Source: Prorocentrum cordatum (Eukaryota; Sar; Dinophyceae; Prorocentrales; Prorocentraceae). Taken from it: 64,000 nucleotides of DNA. This document shows, in pieces, positions 11,690-22,345 of this stretch. Location: assembly GCA_963575745.1 (NCBI GenBank), contig CAUYUJ010018866.1:94743-158742 (forward strand), read 5' to 3'. The notes beneath the pieces were generated by a model. It searched no databases, had not been told where the DNA came from, and saw nothing but the letters and a program-made list of their open reading frames with translations. Position 1 is the first letter of the stretch. Every line of letters starts with the position of its first letter. A program made the translations under genes and the position numbers.

Positions 11690-13010
11690 TGAACGAAACG
11701 TGCCTCCGCTGGGCCTCCCAGGAGCCCACTAAAGTGGCGACAATTGCGCAGATCGCAAGCCCCCCCTATGGGGCGGCGAGGCACCGAGGTGGTCCGCGTG
11801 GGACGTGCCTCCGCTGGGCCTCCCAGGCGCCCACGAAAGTGGCGACAATTGCCCAGATCCCAAGCCCCCCGAGGGGCGGCAAGGTACCGAGGTGGTCCGC
11901 GTTGGACGTGCCTCCGCTGGGCCTCCCAGGAGCCTACGAAAGTGGCGACAATTGCGCAGACCGCAAGCCCCCCAGGGGGCGGCGAGGTACCGAGGTGGTC
12001 CGCGTGAGACGTGCCTCCGCTGGGCCTCCCAGGAGCCCACGAAAGTGACGACAATTGCGCAGATCGCAAGCCCCTCAAGGGGCGGCAAGGAACCGAGGTG
12101 GTCCGCGTGGGACGTGCCTCCGCTGGGCCTCCCAGGAGCCCACGAAAGTGACGACAATTGCGCAGGTCGCAAGGCCCCCCATGGGGCGGCGAGGTACCGA
12201 GGTGGTCCGTGTTGGACGTGCCTCCGCTGGGCCTCCCAGGAGCCCACTAAAGTGGCGACAATTGCGCAGATCGCAAGGCCCCCCATGGGGCGGCGAGGTA
12301 CCGAGGTGGTCCGTGTTGGACGTGCCTCCGCTGGGCCTCCCGGGAGCCCACGAAAGTGGTGACAATTGCGCAGATCGCAAGCCCTCCAGGGGGCGGCGAG
12401 GTACCGAGGTAGTCCGCGTTGGAGGTGCCTCCGCTGGGCCTCCCAGGAGCCCACGAAAGTGACGACAATTGCGCAGATCGCAAGCCCCCCAGGAGGCGGA
12501 GAGGTACCGGGGTGGTCTGCGTGGGACGTGCCTCCGCTGGGCCTCCCAGGAGCCCACGAAAGTGGCGACAATTGCGCAGATCGCGAACCACCCAGGGGCC
12601 GGCGAGATACCGAGGTGGTCCGCGTGGGACGTGCCTCCGCTGGGCCTCCCAGGAGCCCACGAAAGTGGCGACAATTGCGCAGATCGCAAGGCCACCAGGG
12701 GGCGGCGAGGTGCCGAGGTGGTCCGCGTTGGACGTGCCTCCGCTGGGCCTCCCAGGAGCCTACGAAAGTGGCGACAATTGCGCAGATCGCAAGCCCCCCA
12801 GGGGGCGGCGAGGTACCGAGGTGGTCCGCGTGGGACGTGCCTCTGCTGGGCCTCCCAGGAGCCTACGAAAGTGGCGACAATTGCGCAGATCGCAAGCCCC
12901 CCAGGGGGCGGCGAGGTACCGAGGTGGTCCGCGTGGGACGTGCCTCCGCTGGGCCTCCCAGGAGCCTACGAAAGTGGCGACAGTTGCGCAGATCGCAAGC
13001 CCCCAGTGAT
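11690..13010. repeat. Tandem array 2, ~103-bp unit, 13 units
   Basis: The unit has tgcctccgctgggcctccca, then cgaaagtggcgacaattgcg, cagatcgcaagccccccagg and cggcgaggtaccgaggtggt. The middle 50 bp aligns with the core of array 1 (gaaagtggcgacaatt, cagatcgca, gccccccaggg, ggcgaggt) while the linkers differ. The two arrays are sister satellites. Confidence 0.95.
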
Positions 13011-13200
13011 CGCAACCCCTAGGCGAGGCCACCCAACAGACAAGACGGCGAGGCAGGAATCAGGAAGCAGACGGCAGGAGAGCACAGAAGGCAGGAGCGA
13101 GGAGGCGGGAGAAGTTGAGGGTGGAGACCACACTGCTCTATTCGAAACGAGAACCCAACATAGGAGTGTTGGGACAAATCATCCCCATACTGACTATTCA
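13011..13200. other. Array 2 tail, related to the array 1 tail
   Basis: It repeats the landmarks found after array 1 in the same order: gacggcgaggcagg, gaggcgggagaag, ctctattcgaaacgag, aggagtgttggga. A degraded family-D-like end (ccctcctgtagagggacgtg) lies just after it at 13205-13232. Confidence 0.65.
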
Positions 13201-13474
13201 TGAATATCCCTCCTGTAGAGGGACGTGCCCACTGTGCTGCCGCGGGGAATCTGGCCATTGGCGACCAAGGCACTGAGACCCGACGTCACGAACGGCACGC
13301 CACATCGTGATAAGACTCGACCAGCGCCCTGGGCCTCGTCTTTCGGCGGCAACTCTCGAGCCGGACCGATCCGTGAGGGCCGGGGCCCGAAACGAGGCAG
13401 TCGCCCGTGGAGGACCACAGCGCGACGCCAGCAGGATTTCAGCGGGGGGGGCTCCTGAGAGACTCAAAAAGCTG

Positions 13475-13717
13475 ATGGGCCTGTTTTCCACCACCACCAC
13501 CAACACAGGTTGGAGGGGGAGGGGGGCCTCCTCCTCCTCCTCCTCCTCCTCCTCCTCCTCCTTCTCCTCTTCGTCCTCCTCCTCTTTCCCGAGGGGGGCT
13601 TCCTCCTCCTCCTCCTCTCCTCCTCCCTCCTTCCTCCCTCCTCCTCTCCTCCTCCTCCTCCTCCTCCCTCCTCCTCCTTCCCCCCTCCAGCTTATGGTGG
13701 TGGTGGAAACAGGCCCA
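13475..13717 (+). mobile_element. CTC-carrying inverted-repeat element (family H), copy 2
   Basis: The left end gggcctgttttccaccacca, then ggttggagggggagg, faces the right end ccccccctccagcttatggt, then ggtggtggaaacaggccc. About 150 bp of CTC/TCC/CTT triplets lies between them. There is no coding capacity. The apparent Ser/Leu/Pro-rich ORFs through it are triplet artefacts. Confidence 0.8.
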
Positions 13718-13794
13718 GCAAGAGCACAAGGCGTGCGAGGCAAGGGGCATCGGCATGTAGCGTCCACCCCTTCGAGGAGCCCGCGGCCGGCGAG

Positions 13795-14160
13795 CGCCTG
13801 CACCTTCTGGGGCGCGGCTTCGTGGGGGGGGGGGGGGCGACAGGCGGGGGAGGACGAAGCGGCGTGCACCCGTCGCGCCTCTTCTGGACCTCCGGGGATC
13901 CCTCTAGGGCACCTAAGCACCCTCCTGCACCTTCTTGGGCGTTGCTGCGTGGGGTGCGACAGGCGGGAGAACGAAGCAGCGTGCACCAGTCGTGCCTCTT
14001 CGGGGCCTCCGGGGGTCCCTCTAGGGGACTATAAGCACCTTTCTTGAGGAGCGACGGCGCTCGGCCGGGGAGCAAAAGCTGAAACTCGGTGGGGTGCACG
14101 AGAGGTGCAGCTTCCTCGAGGAGCAGCTGCGCTCGGCCAGGGGAACAGCCGAGCTCGGCC
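13795..14160. repeat. Degenerate ~110-130-bp tandem repeat
   Basis: Two clear units carry gcgacaggcggg, gcgtgcacc, gtcgcgcctcttc and gggatccctctagggcacct. A related ctcgaggagcagctgcgctc pair follows. No gene was seen. Confidence 0.6.
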
Positions 14161-14310
14161 GACGCGGAGCTCGAACAGCCGAGCGCCAGGCTGAAGCCCT
14201 TGCCCGCCGACCTCGGCCTCGGCGGAAGTCGGCCTCGGCGGAGCTCGGCCCGGGCCGAGCTCCGCCGAGGCCGAGTGCAGCCGAGGCCGAGTTCGGCATG
14301 GCCCAGCGAC
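14120..14310. repeat. GAGCTCGGCCGA-type short repeat
   Basis: ctcggcc/gagctcgg words recur every ~12 bp with alternating orientation. The region is self-complementary and could fold. Confidence 0.65.
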
Positions 14311-14999
14311 GCCTGGCCGAGCTTTTCCGTTGCCCTTCACTGCCCCCCACTCATCTACAGGCCTCCCGAAGAAGGTGCGAGTAGATGAGGCCAGAGAACC
14401 GCGCCGCATCGACGACACATCGGCGATGCGGCGCCGACGTTGGCGTGGAGAAGCCACGAGCTCCACATCGAGCCGCATGGCCGGTGCATCGGCGATGCGG
14501 CGAGACCCTTCGACCCCATCTGCAGCGACCCCATCATGGAAGCCTGGATCATCGCCCCCCCCCATGTCGCCGCGTCCGACCTTCGCCTGCCAGCGCGGCT
14601 CCGGGTGCGGGACCCACCGCTCGGAAGAGCGCCGCCAGGTCGCGCGGCGCACCTGCTCGGCGTGGACGCACTGGCGGCCTCCGCTCAGAGCGCCGAAGAA
14701 GACCCCGCTCAGCGCCAGGCTGGCGACGGCCGAGGACCGAACCACGGCGAGTCGAAAGCACGATCCCTCGGAGATCGAGCAGGGGATCCACTGCGGAACC
14801 GATGTGCCCCAATACTGTTCTTTCCTCCGCGAGTCACACGCAGGAGGGTCGTAAATCTTCGACGGGCCTGGGCGCTCCTCGTGGACCCGACGAACAACTC
14901 AACTCTGGGGCAAGCCGCTTTTGATTCTGCAGTCGATCCCCTATACTCGATCGAGGAGGCCCGCGCGGACCTCTCGAGCTGGCGCCGAGCCGCCCCTCC
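14311..14999. other. Unannotated stretch with catcggcgatgcggcg repeats
   Basis: catcggcgatgcggcg occurs twice (about 14420 and 14490), with further cgatgcgg words. Both strands are open for hundreds of bases because of base composition, and I do not recognise a protein. Confidence 0.4.
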
Positions 15000-15007
15000 C
15001 TGGGGGG

Positions 15008-15046
15008 GAGGCGGAGGAGGAGGAGGAGGAGGAGGAGGAGGAGGAT
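15008..15046. repeat. (GGA)n microsatellite
   Basis: About 12 GGA triplets, just beyond the 3' end of the minus-strand LINE. Confidence 0.9.
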
Positions 15047-15208
15047 TTTTTTCTAACGGCTACCAACTGCCCACGTACACCCTGGGGGGCGGGCGATTCC
15101 ACCCCAGGGGAAGCTGAGGGCACAGGGTCAAAGCCTACTCTGAACCATGGCTCGCAGCAGGCGCCGCCGAACCGACGGAGGCCGCAAGAAACAGAGCATC
15201 CTCCACCT

Positions 15209-17029
15209 CTACATCATCAAGCCTGAGGATCTCCAGCTGGGCCTGGTCCCCAAGCTCGACCTGGCACTCTGTCTCTCCCTCGCTGGGTCCAGCAAGGCTG
15301 GGTGCACTGTGCAACCGACGGCCACCCTCCACCTCCAGACGAGCACGAAGGCGCCCCTCAGAGCGCTGGCCCCCAAGTTCCACCTGGTACCTTGGCAGAG
15401 GGGGGGCGCAACAGCATGCGCCTGGAGCGCATAAATCGGGCATAGACTGTCCACGTCTATTGTGACCCCACGCTTCTTGACCGAAGGGTGGAGCCCGCGT
15501 TTGAGTTTGGACCACGGGTTCATGTGCGCAGCGGCCTTCTGAGGCTCACACTTCTTGCCAAGGTTGGCAAGCCGAGCGCCAGAGGTCATATAGCTGCATC
15601 TTTGGCATATGCACAAGAAAAACCCGTCGGAACAGTCGACTACAATACAACGGTGGCCGAGGGCTCGCAAAGCCTCAGGCTGCACTCGTAAGGACTGGGA
15701 GCACGCTCCACCCACAGGGGGTGAACTTGGCTTGCCCCGACGCCCGCGCAAACACTCGCAGCACTGCCAAACAGAGCCTACCCAGCACCACTTATGGGGC
15801 GGGCGCTGAGGAGTAGAAACAGGTTTGGGCGGATCTGGCGTGCGCTCCACACCCGGACCCATAACAAGGCGAGGCCAGGACGGCAACAGGTTGGCCGCCA
15901 GAACGCCAACAGCCTTCGCAATCGAAATGTCCTGATCGATCAACTCCGCATACTTAGGATCCGGAGAGGGGTGCGAGGCCACCGCGAGCTTGGCCGAGGC
16001 GTCGACGGCGCAGTTACCTTCGCAGCAATAACGCGCCCAGTCATCTTCGCACGAGCTGAGGTCCTGGTGAGCCCTGACTTTACTGACAGAGCACTGGTTT
16101 GCAAAAGGCCTACAAAATTGGGCAACCCCCGAATATGTACGCTTGGGAGAGCACTGGGCGTCAGTTGGCAAAGCGTGGAAATCAATGCAACTCTGGCAAT
16201 CCAGGAACAGCTCGCTAGGGCCATTTGACCACTGACATCCGACGCTGTATGCATAAAACTCGGCCGCCTTGGGCGTCTGGGGACAAGGAGCCCTGACTGG
16301 CCCCCGAACCCTGAGTTTCTCGAGACCTGTGGCACGACACCAAACACTGAAGGCCCAACCAGCGCGGTTAAGCTCCGATATGACACGTCTCGTGCAGGAT
16401 CCGTCGGCGAAAATATCACCCTGGACGTCGGTGTTGAGATCTCCGGCTTCTCCAACCCACTCCACCACGATGTCCCCAGACGAAACAGGCCCAGGAACAT
16501 CATCTCCAGGATGCGGGAAGACCCCGTAGCAAGCCAGGGCATCATCAGCAACAGCAGCAAGTCTGCGGACTTCAGGCTTGACGAGATCAGCACGAAGTTC
16601 TTCGACCGCCTCGCACTCCCACAGACGATGCCTTAAAGTGTCGGGCGCGGCGAGGCACAACTGGCACAAGTTGTTGATCTTATAGCCTAGACTTACAGCT
16701 CGCGTGCGAGTGTAGACGGCATCACAAAACAAAGCACGAAAGCAACCCTTCTGGAACAGAGTGAACCGCCCAGAATTCAGAAGATGAAGGATGCCATCCG
16801 CACAAGCACGCTTAGAAAGGTTCAGACGGGCCCCAAAATCCCACTCCAAGCCCCTCAAAACAGCTTTTTTCAGCAAAACCTTGACCAAAGAAGTGAGGGA
16901 GACCCTGTGACCCTGATCCGTGAGCAGAACCGCAAACGAAGGCATACTCCACGAAATTCTCTCGCAAGACTTTCTCAGAGCAGAAATAAGCCCGGACACG
17001 TTACGCCACAACGGGGATTCGCCCGAAAA
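15209..17029 (-). pseudogene. LINE-1 RNase H and zinc-motif segment
   Basis: A frame of 600 codons, continuous with the RT apart from one TGA. A C-x2-C-x8-H-x4-C motif (CQLC ... HRLWEC, residues 116-133) precedes a type I RNase H. That domain has D203 (IFADGS), E251 (KAAEFYAY), D271 (LFLDCQS), H315 (VRAHQD) and D337 (NCAVDASAK), so the full D-E-D-D set is kept. A cysteine-rich C-terminus (about residues 407-490, with WCWVGSVWQCCEC and LCICQRC) looks like the nucleic-acid-binding tail seen in related elements. The domain would remove RNA from the RNA-DNA hybrid during retrotransposition. Confidence 0.85.
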
Positions 17030-18200
17030 TCAGGCCTCCCAGGCAGCACGGAGCTCAGGGAGAGGAATAGAGTGAGGGTACAACCGAAGATGGGAGGTCC
17101 AGACTTCCTTGGACCACCGAATGATAGGCGCCACGCTCGCCAGCCAGCACGGGTCCTGGTGAGCCAGCAACAAACAAGTGAGACTACGGCCCTTGGCCGA
17201 GGGCTGAAGGATGGAGCCAGCCTGGCGGCGGAGGTTGAGAAGCTCGTAGTCCGTAACCCCATGGACGTCAGCACCGAAAAGATTAGACGCCATGGAGCCG
17301 GAAGCAAAAACCTTCCGCGCAACGCGGCCTCCAATGGTCGGGCGAAGCCTCGAAAGCCTACCACAGAAACCTTTCGATTTGTGTTCCCGGGCCTTGGCCT
17401 TGCTAGACCTCCCCTTCCTCCTCCTCGATCTGCCGGCGCAGTCGTCAACGCCTAAGTTGGCTGCACTGCTCACGAGAGGACCGGCCAGGCCGCCCAGCCG
17501 TCGGCCGAGCGTTCTGCCCAGATCGAGCGACGAGCAAACTAAGGAGCGCTTGCCAGGGTCGTCCGAAACCTTAGCTCCCACTCCAACCTCCAAAGCATCG
17601 TGAAGCGCAACGACAGCTGGCGGAAGATGAGTGAGAATGTACTCCTTATAGCCCGTGGCCGAAAGACCAGAATCGTCAATATAAAGTTTGAAATGGACCT
17701 GGGCAGGGAACGACAACTTATCTAGGGCAATGAGAGCGTAAACCTGGATCAAGCTGGTAGCGAAACTGCACCCCGCCACGATTCCCCGCCCAGCCCAATA
17801 AGGGCCGTCCACGAAACCAGCCAGCCGAAACCATGTGGCCTGAAGGTACATGGACACAGCCAGGTACGCAACTCCGAGGGGGAATTGAAGTTGGCGACAA
17901 CGAAAAAGAAGCTCACGGAGGTCGGTCGTTTTGTAATACTCGTAAAGATCGAGCAAGACCGTCGCCGCCTCCTCGTTGGCCAGGGTGCTGGATTCGGCAC
18001 GGAGCGCCTGCCTCCAGACCACGTCTTGGGCCCCCTCGAAGGGCCCAGCCGCGAAAAAAGGAAGGGCAAAACGCGTTTCCCATTCCTGGGCCAAAGGCCG
18101 CCGGACTCGGCCATAGGCCCGATACACGGCACAGAAATTCCCAATCGGTCTGAAACCGACCGAGGCCTTGGGAACGAGGGACAACATAATGATGGCAATC
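17030..18200 (-). pseudogene. LINE-1 reverse transcriptase domain
   Basis: The frame shows the RT fingers block PKASVGFRPIGN, the palm motif A aspartate in LLDLYEYYKTT, an AGRGIVAGCSFATSL motif B-like block, and the motif C box YIDD in FKLYIDDSGL. The second residue of the usual Y-x-D-D box is Ile. Catalytic aspartates are present in motifs A and C. The frame ends in a single TGA at 17030-17032, after which the same frame continues into the RNase H segment. Confidence 0.85.
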
Positions 18201-20400
18201 TGACGGGGAAGCAACGCAGAGAGCTCCAGCAAACAAATGAATGAGTGACGTGAGGGTCGAATCACTCATCATACTGAAATGTCGCATATGGAACCCGTCA
18301 GTGGCAACCGAAGTGTTTTCCTTAAATCCACTGGAAAACGCACGAACGGCGGCAACAGGCACCAGAGGCAGCTCTGGCAGCGGACCGTCATGCCGGAACC
18401 AAATGTCAGCACTGCCATCGCCCCAAAGATCGGCAAACCTCCTACTTTCGGTCTGGAGCAACGACAAAGGATCGCACACGACATCCCCATCCAAGCTCAG
18501 AGTCGTGGTGGGGGTCCATTTCGTGGCCCCCTTGGCCACCAAATGGACCCTCCGAGCCCCCCGATCAGCCCGGTACAGGATCCAGTCCCGAAAAGCTTTG
18601 GAAGCCGATTTACGGGCATGGGCCTCAACAGTCCCCAAGGCGACCTGGAAGGACCCGCGGAGACCCTCAAATCGTTCCAACCAGGCACCTTCCATGACCT
18701 CGTACATGGGCAGCTCTAGGATGAAAAAGGCCAGCTGGTCCAGAAAACAAGCTCGATGACCTAAGCTGCTGACCATCTGAGCCGAAGGCTGCTGCAAGGA
18801 TCCGAGCACCGCGCTAATGCCGCGCTGGTTGCCGTCAGCCCAGTGGCCACGGAAGTCGCCGAACTGCGACGCGAGCCACTTGCACGCAAAAAGCTCGGAA
18901 CACGGCACTTGCTGCCCAGGTGGCAAAATGGGTTTCCAAAATAACTGGGCTGCCTTACCCCTGGCCCCCCAGCAAGGCAGCGAAACCCCCGTCGCCGCAG
19001 CTACTTCCCTTTCAGCACAGTTGGCCCACATCTTGTAGGCCTTGTCCAGCTTAGCCTGGGCATCCGAAAAATCACTGCGACTCGCCGAGAGCTTAGCCGC
19101 ATCGATGAGGGACGGAAGATGCACGGCCTCAGGGGTAGGAGGCACCAGACAAACAGGAGGGACGGCCTGAAAGGGACGCGGCGGAGGCTGCCTAAAAGCC
19201 AGACACTTAAGCTTACCGAGGTGGGGGTGCAGAGTGACCTGGACAGGGTAGTGGGGGGACAAATTGGTGACCCGCACTGGCGCCACCGAAGCAACAGCTT
19301 TAGCCACCCCGGGACTGGCCAAGAGAAAATCAGACTGCTTAAGGCCAGCCGTGCTCCGACAAATATGTTCCCCCGTAGCGAGGGTCCGAACCTTGACGGA
19401 TTCGTGGGCCAGAACTCCAGAAGAAGCGAGGAGGGAAGGCTCCATGTTGAAATCACCCCCCACAAAAAACTGCAAGCCCACGGCGCCCCCCAAAGAAACA
19501 CACGAGGACAAGAGGGAGGCCTGAGAGGTCCTCGCAAACGTAGAAATAGGCCGAGACCACGAGCAGAGGAGGGGCCCCCGGGAGTTCAACAACTCCAGCA
19601 ACAGCACGAGCTCGAACAAGTTCGTGACCAGATGGAAGTGCGCGGAGGCCGAGCCCGCTACGCAGAAGCACAGCCACGCCTCCCGAGGCGCCACCTCCAT
19701 CAGCGCGCACTGCTGGTGACCACAGGCTCTTCCATCCATTCCTGGCGGCCCAGCTGGATGCCGAAGCAATCTGGTGGTCGAGCTGCTTATGCTCTTGGAC
19801 GAGAACGATGTAAGCACAGGTACGTCCTAACCACGTCTGGCCAGAACCTCAGCCCGACACATTACAGGTCTCGAGAACCGGGCAAAACGACTCAGCAGGA
19901 AAATCATCAAGAGATAGGGGCTTCGTTAGAACACATCCCCGAAGGCAAAGGGGGGCCTCGGGAACATGGGGGCTCCGAAGGACCATTTGGTAAGGACCTG
20001 GAATAACAGCCGCTTCAAGGGCCCCCTTGGCCCTAGCAGCCGTGTGTCTCAAAGCCCGAAAAAAAGGTCCCTGGAGCGAAACACGAGACAGCAAGAGAGA
20101 GTCAGGCTCGTCCGGAGCACGCGCAAGCGGAGAAGCCGAAAAGGCCTTGAAACACTTAACGTCTTGAGCCGACGACGCGTTCACCGAAGAAGCAAAACCG
20201 CCAGAAACAAATTCAGAGTTCCAGCGTGGATGAGACCTGCCGGGCGGGCTGGCCGAGAAATGATGAAACAACAAATTGGAGCCACAGCTCACAACGAAAG
20301 CTTGCTCAGGAGACGCGTTTTCCCCCCTAAGGACGCCGTCAGACCTACTGAAGGGGGGGACCCTGTTGAGGCAACTGTAAAATCTTCTGGGCACGAGTGC
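18170..20400 (-). pseudogene. LINE-1 endonuclease domain and linker (frameshifted)
   Basis: An exonuclease-endonuclease-phosphatase-type domain that would nick target DNA. The first part, including a GGVAVLLRSGLGL segment around 19680, is in one frame with a TGA at 19849. After a frameshift near 19515 the second frame carries FFVGGDFNMEP (19478-19446), the metal-site block, followed by QSDFLLAS and SPHYPVQVTLH. These correspond to the family's S-D and S-D-H blocks, although the last reads S-P-H here. A long helical linker leads into the RT. The final block, up to a HHYVV segment near 18190, loses frame by one base just before the RT fingers. Confidence 0.75.
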
Positions 20401-20465
20401 GGGCATTGCCATCATAAGCCGGTCCCGAAGATGCTGAACTTCCTGGAGGCGCGGATCCGGCAGCA

Positions 20466-20692
20466 GTCGAGGAGGAGGAGGAGAAGGAGGAAGAGGAGGA
20501 GGAGGAGGAGGAGGGGAGAGGAGGAGGAGGAGGAGGAGGAGGAGGAGGAGGAGGAGGAGGGGAGGGGGAGGCGGAAGGAGGGGGAGGGGAGGAGGAGGAG
20601 GGGGAGGAGGAGGGGGAGGAGGGGGAGGAGGAGGAGGAGGAGGAGGAGGAGAGAGGAGGAGGAGGAGGGAGGAGGAGGAGGGGCGGAGGAGC
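20466..20692. repeat. (GGA)n imperfect tract
   Basis: About 225 bp of GGA with GGG interruptions at the 5' boundary of LINE-1. Confidence 0.95.
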
Positions 20693-20769
20693 CGCGGGCG
20701 CGCGGGGGGGGGCGGGGGGCCGCGCCGATGCGAGGCCCGCACGGAGCTCGGAGAAGCGGCGCCCGTGCC

Positions 20770-21207
20770 TGAAGGGAACTGGGGCACACAAATTCCTCTC
20801 CTCCTCCTCCTCCTCCTCCTCCTCCTCCTCCTCCTCCCTCCTCCTCCTCCTCCTCCTCCTCCTCTCCTCCTCCCCTCCTCCTCCTCCTCCCTCCCCCATC
20901 CTCCTCCTCCTCCTCCTCCACTCCTCCTCCTCCTCCTCCTCCTCCTCCTCCTCCTCCTCCTCCTCCTCCTCCCCTCCTCCTCCTCCTCCTCCCCTCCTCC
21001 TCCTCCTCCTCCTCCCCTCCTCCTCATGTTCCTCCCCCTGTTCCTCCTCCTCCTCCTCCTCCTCCTCCTCCTCCACAAATAAAAAGATTCCCCCATATTT
21101 TCCCAACTTTAATAAGTTTTTGTCTGCCCCCCCACTTCCCATAGTGTCCCATGTTGTCGGGGGGAATCGACGAGTAATTGTGTCTGTGTGTTCGTGTTCC
21201 CTCCTGA
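20770..21207 (+). mobile_element. MITE-like element, family E, copy 1, expanded by a CTC tract
   Basis: It starts tgaagggaactggggcacac and ends ttgtgtctgtgtg ... ccctcctga. An exact 5-bp duplication GTGCC flanks it (20765-20769 and 21208-21212). The other copies are 162-210 bp. This one is 438 bp because about 277 bp of CTC triplets (20797-21073) sits where the others have the acacaaataaatacacac stretch. It lies between the LINE-1 5' end and the membrane-protein exon. Confidence 0.85.
20797..21073. repeat. (CTC)n tract inside the family E element
   Basis: Nearly pure CTC/TCC triplets with a few CCC/ATG interruptions. Confidence 0.97.
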
Positions 21208-22011
21208 GTGCCATGCTTCGTGCCTCGGGGTGGTGTTGGCAATCACGTCGAACAGCGCCAGGCTAAGGAAGGAGGCGATCAGGAACTGCGGCGTCCTTAT
21301 GCGGTCGCTCGGCGCGGGGATCGGCCAGAGGAGGTCCGTGGCCCAGTACTTCCCGAGCAGGCTCAGGCTGGTGCTCAGGACGCACACGGCCGAGCCGAAC
21401 ATCTGGAAGCGCAGGGACCTGGGGGCATTCTGGCCCTCCTCGTCCTGCATGCCGACGGCCACGGTGTGGTTTCGCGCCTCCTGGGTCAGACTGGCAATCC
21501 GCCACAAGCCGTGCAAGAAGACAAGCAGCGCTGACGCCATGAGGAGCTGGACCAGCCACATCGCCAGCCCTGTTGTCACTCGGATGGGACTCCCTTTGGC
21601 CCCCAGAGAGCTATCCGTCATCGTAAACGTTGCTGCCACATAAAGTCCAACAAGCATGGTGGCCATGATCATTCGCCACAACCAGTGAGCACGCATGGGG
21701 ATGAACGAACTGTGTTCGAGCATCAGCAACTGGAGCCGGAGAATCCACCAGAAATAGCCGAAGGAGGCAATGATGCTGAGATTATAGATCCACCTGTTGG
21801 CCAAGCGCAGCAGGTCCAGGCCTTCGTAACCACCCGCGCACTGCATCCAATAGGCGACGAGCCCTGTCCACTGCTGGAGCCACTGGAGCAGCGCGTACTC
21901 CGAGACGCGGCGCAGGTGCGAGGTTGTCAAGATCCGGCGCAGCAAGAAGGCCACCGGCGCAGTCACCAGGACGCCGACGAGGTGGAGCGAGACCTCCCAG
22001 CGTGTGTACAT
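21208..22011 (-). CDS. Multi-span membrane protein, terminal exon
   Basis: An ATG at 22009-22011 opens a frame with about six hydrophobic spans: residues 8-25, 74-98, 110-131, 147-170, 203-220 and 243-259. Short charged loops rich in Arg on one side separate them (for example LLRRILTTSHLRR). The composition is natural and the frame is unbroken. Host-like sequence ends exactly at the duplication of the family E element (21208). Beyond that the frame runs about 32 more codons inside the transposon, so the original C-terminus has been replaced. Upstream, a CTC-rich stretch (minus strand) ends in CTGAG just before the ATG and could be a polypyrimidine tract with a splice acceptor. The frame also stays open upstream, so the start is not certain. 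I do not recognise the family; an integral membrane role is all that can be said. Confidence 0.6.
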
Positions 22012-22136
22012 GGCGACATCCTCTGGACTCAGGAGGATGAGGAGGAGGAGGAGGAGGAAGAGGAGGAGGAGGAGGAGGGATAAGGGAGGAGGAAAAGGAT
22101 GAGGAGGGAGGAGGGGGCGACATCCTCTGGACTCAG
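22012..22136. repeat. (GGA)n tract bracketed by a 21-bp direct repeat
   Basis: ggcgacatcctctggactca (plus one G) occurs at 22012-22032 and again at 22116-22136. The 83 bp between them is GGA-rich. The second copy continues into atgactcgccctgg. One copy overlaps the presumed start region of the membrane-protein exon. Confidence 0.9.
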
Positions 22137-22239
22137 ATGACTCGCCCTGGGCACCCGTCGCTCCGAGAGCACGCACTGGGTCTGGATCCCGCGGCCGCCT
22201 TCTGCAGCAGTTCATGGGAGCCTGCCATACCATCTGGCT

Positions 22240-22345
22240 GGCTCTTGCGAATCGACGCTCGTCAACGCTTACCGAAGCCAAATCGACGCTAATCGACGCT
22301 ATGTCGACGCTAGTCGAAACTAATCGACGCTAAATCGGCACTGTC
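22240..22345. repeat. AATCGACGCT short tandem repeat
   Basis: About eight degenerate copies of a 10-13-bp aatcgacgct word. Confidence 0.8.

Larger units (their letters stand above)
15130..20465 (-). mobile_element. Nearly full-length LINE retrotransposon (LINE-1), decayed
   Basis: On the minus strand the order is apurinic-type endonuclease, reverse transcriptase, zinc motif, RNase H and C-terminal cysteine motif, as in dinoflagellate LINEs with an RNase H domain. I see four lesions. There is an in-frame TGA at 19849-19851. A frameshift lies between about 19530 and 19500. A one-base frameshift lies near 18173. Another in-frame TGA lies at 17030-17032. Everything from about 18172 down to 15209 is otherwise one frame. 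So few lesions suggest a fairly young copy or sequencing errors in a live one. The 5' end abuts a GGA tract at 20466-20692. No target-site duplication was recognised. Confidence 0.85.

Noticed and set aside
7589-13022. Many 60-280-codon ORFs in the tandem arrays
   Set aside because: They recur with the unit period on both strands and shift frame between units.
13205-13232. A fourth family D copy
   Set aside because: Only one terminus-like segment (ccctcctgtagagggacgtg) is present. No left end or duplication was found.
20345-21214. Glu/Gly/Arg-rich long open frame on the minus strand
   Set aside because: It is the CTC/GGA tract read as codons. Only the LINE-1 and family E portions carry information.
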